A program made the position numbers and the translations under genes. DNA of 7,461 nucleotides from assembly GCA_017555925.1 (NCBI GenBank), contig JAFZFL010000082.1, positions 1-7,461 of the forward strand. The letters are read 5' to 3'. Numbering within the stretch: position 1 is the first letter of the stretch; each line of letters opens with the position of its first letter. The notes below the pieces were generated by a model, which saw only the letters and a program-made list of their open reading frames with translations, ran no database searches and was not told where the DNA came from. This DNA is from Bacteroidales bacterium. GTDB lineage: Bacteria; Bacteroidota; Bacteroidia; Bacteroidales; UBA932. Shown here piece by piece: positions 5,556 to 7,461 of this stretch.

Positions 5556-7461
5556 ATGACAATTGACAACGAGATTCTTAATTTCAGAAATGAAATATTA
5601 GAGGGCATTCCTGCTCAGATTCCTCAGGCGAGGGAGTATGACAAAAGTATAAATCATGCTCCAAAGAGAAAGGAGATTCTTACCCTTCAGGAGAAAAGGC
5701 TGGCACTTAAGAATGCTTTGCGCTATTTCCCAAATGAACAGCATGCGCAGTTGGCTCCGGAGTTTGCCAAGGAGTTGGAGGAGTATGGCAGAATATATAT
5801 GTACCGCTATCGTCCAAGCTATAAGATTACAGCGCGTTCCATCTATGATTTTCCGCATAAGAGTACACAGGCTGCTGCCATTATGCTTATGTTGAGTAAC
5901 AATCTTGATCATGCTGTTGCGCAGCATCCGCACGAACTTATCACTTATGGCGGCAATGGCGCAGCTTTCCAGAACTGGGCACAGTACCGCCTTACAATGC
6001 AGTATCTTGCAAATATGACTGATGAGCAGACACTTGTTCTCTATTCGGGTCATCCTCTCGGACTCTTCCCTTCTCATAAGGATGCGCCAAGATTGGTTAT
6101 TACCAATGGTATGGTTATTCCAAACTACTCAAGCAAAGATCATTGGGAGAAGTTCAATGCTCTTGGCGTTTCGCAGTATGGCCAGATGACAGCAGGCTCG
6201 TTTATGTATATTGGTCCGCAGGGTATTGTTCATGGTACAACAATCACACTGTTGAATGCGGCGCGTATGCAGGACAGGAAAATAGCTGCCGAGGGAGGCG
6301 TGTCGGATGCCGGAGAAAGAGCTGTCGGGAAGAGAAAAAGCAAATTATTTATAAGTTCAGGATTGGGCGGAATGTCGGGAGCACAGCCAAAAGCAGCTGT
6401 TATTGCAGGTATGGTTGGTGTTATTGCCGAGGTTAATGAGAAGGCTATCCATACACGTCACTCGCAAGGTTGGGTAGATGAGGTGTACAGTAATCTTGAT
6501 GAGCTGCTTGTGCGTGTGAATGAGGCTGTTTCAAATGGAGAGTCGGTGTCAATTGCATATCATGGTAATGTGGTAGACTTGTGGGAGCGTATGGCGGCAG
6601 AGGAGATTAAGGTGGATTTGGGTTCAGATCAGAGCTCGCTGCATAATCCTTGGGCAGGAGGCTATTATCCTGTGGGATACGGCTTTGAGGAGAGTAATGA
6701 TATGATGGCCAATGAACCGGAGAGATTTAAGGAGTGTGTTCAGGAGAGTCTTCGCCGACAGGTGGCTGCCATAAACAAACTTACTGCGAAGGGAATGTAC
6801 TTCTTTGACTATGGCAATGCCTTCCTTTTGGAGTCGTCTCGTGCCGGGGCCGATATTTACAATGAAGGTGCGGATGCAAATACCCAGGATACAGAGCATT
6901 TTAGAAAATTCAAATATCCTTCTTATGTTCAGGATATTATGGGCCCTCTATTCTTTGATTACGGATTTGGTCCTTACCGTTGGGTATGTACCTCTTCAAA
7001 ACCGGAGGATCTGGCTTATACCGACAAACTTGCGGCTGATGTGCTTGAGGAGATAATGAACGAGGCGCCGGAAGAGATAAAATCACAGTTGGCAGACAAT
7101 ATCCACTGGATTAAGGAGGCAGGAAAGAACAAGATGGTAGTAGGCTCGCAGGCCCGTATTCTTTATGCAGATTCGGAGGGCAGAATAAAAGTGGCCCTTG
7201 CTATGAACAATGCTATAAGAGAGGGTAAAATAAGTGCCCCTATAGTGCTTGGACGTGACCATCACGACGTTTCTGGAACAGACTCGCCTTATCGTGAGAC
7301 TTCAAATATCTATGATGGTTCCAATTTTACAGCGGATATGGCAGTGCATAATGTAATTGGAGATTCTTTCCGTGGAGCTACTTGGGTATCAATCCATAAT
7401 GGCGGCGGCGTAGGCTGGGGAGAGGTTATGAACGGCGGTTTTGGAATGGTGATTGACGGCT
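5556..7461 (+). CDS. hutU: Urocanate hydratase (urocanase), cut by the right edge
   Basis: The frame is open from the ATG at 5556 to the window edge: 635 codons without a stop. Urocanase is the second enzyme of histidine breakdown, adding water to urocanate to give imidazolone propionate with tightly bound NAD+. Signatures seen: SGHPLGLFPSHKDAPR (from Ser164), NGMVIPNY, SQYGQMTAGSFMYIGPQGIV, the NAD-site motif GLGGMSGAQPKAA (from Gly269), YGFGPYRWVC with Cys478 at the place of the active-site cysteine (Cys410 in Pseudomonas), and NGGGVGWGE near the edge. It already exceeds the ~555-residue Pseudomonas/Bacillus enzyme and matches the longer (~665-675) form of Bacteroidota and animals, so some 30-40 residues are probably missing. 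The start is supported by the promoter 40 bp upstream and an A-rich leader; no SD. It is probably the first gene of a hut operon whose other genes lie to the right. Confidence 0.96.
   Translation, partial: MTIDNEILNFRNEILEGIPAQIPQAREYDKSINHAPKRKEILTLQEKRLALKNALRYFPNEQHAQLAPEFAKELEEYGRIYMYRYRPSYKITARSIYDFPHKSTQAAAIMLMLSNNLDHAVAQHPHELITYGGNGAAFQNWAQYRLTMQYLANMTDEQTLVLYSGHPLGLFPSHKDAPRLVITNGMVIPNYSSKDHWEKFNALGVSQYGQMTAGSFMYIGPQGIVHGTTITLLNAARMQDRKIAAEGGVSDAGERAVGKRKSKLFISSGLGGMSGAQPKAAVIAGMVGVIAEVNEKAIHTRHSQGWVDEVYSNLDELLVRVNEAVSNGESVSIAYHGNVVDLWERMAAEEIKVDLGSDQSSLHNPWAGGYYPVGYGFEESNDMMANEPERFKECVQESLRRQVAAINKLTAKGMYFFDYGNAFLLESSRAGADIYNEGADANTQDTEHFRKFKYPSYVQDIMGPLFFDYGFGPYRWVCTSSKPEDLAYTDKLAADVLEEIMNEAPEEIKSQLADNIHWIKEAGKNKMVVGSQARILYADSEGRIKVALAMNNAIREGKISAPIVLGRDHHDVSGTDSPYRETSNIYDGSNFTADMAVHNVIGDSFRGATWVSIHNGGGVGWGEVMNGGFGMVIDG

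Noticed and set aside
5598..6077. 159-codon open frame on the minus strand
   Set aside because: It lies wholly inside hutU, whose protein is conserved throughout. The minus-strand product has no recognisable domain and is cysteine-rich in a chance-like way.

Overview
The window reads as chromosomal DNA of a member of the Bacteroidota, probably order Bacteroidales. The support is promoters of the TTTG-N19/20-TAnnTTTG type, almost no Shine-Dalgarno sequences except a very strong one before rpsU, an A+T-leaning base composition, and a urocanase of the long Bacteroidota/eukaryote-like form. Genus cannot be fixed from the sequence.

Layout. (1) Positions 1-135 are the 3' end of an unidentified rightward gene. 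It converges on a leftward pair across a 13-bp gap that holds a small hairpin. (2) Leftward pair: a secreted protein of unknown function (1449-2318), followed 28 bp later by a cytosolic M16 zinc peptidase (149-1420). (3) A 53-bp divergent intergenic region (2319-2371) carries a TAnnTTTG -7 box on each strand. (4) Rightward dnaX (clamp-loader tau/gamma) and lptB (LPS-export ATPase) are 50 bp apart and probably co-transcribed. (5) rpsU (ribosomal protein bS21) has a near-ideal promoter and an extended Shine-Dalgarno sequence and ends at a hairpin-plus-T-tract terminator. (6) A 41-codon small ORF (5282-5407), not obviously annotated by length-based methods, lies between two look-alike terminators. 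(7) A second near-ideal promoter drives hutU (urocanate hydratase), which runs off the right edge.

Most genes are housekeeping: replication, outer-membrane LPS assembly, translation and histidine catabolism. No mobile element, CRISPR array, tRNA or rRNA was seen. The points most worth a second look are the small ORF between twin terminators, the strong Shine-Dalgarno of rpsU in a lineage that generally does not use them (fits the known bS21 autoregulation model), a possible slippery A6 tract in dnaX at almost the same codon as the E. coli gamma frameshift, and a possible near-leaderless dnaX transcript.
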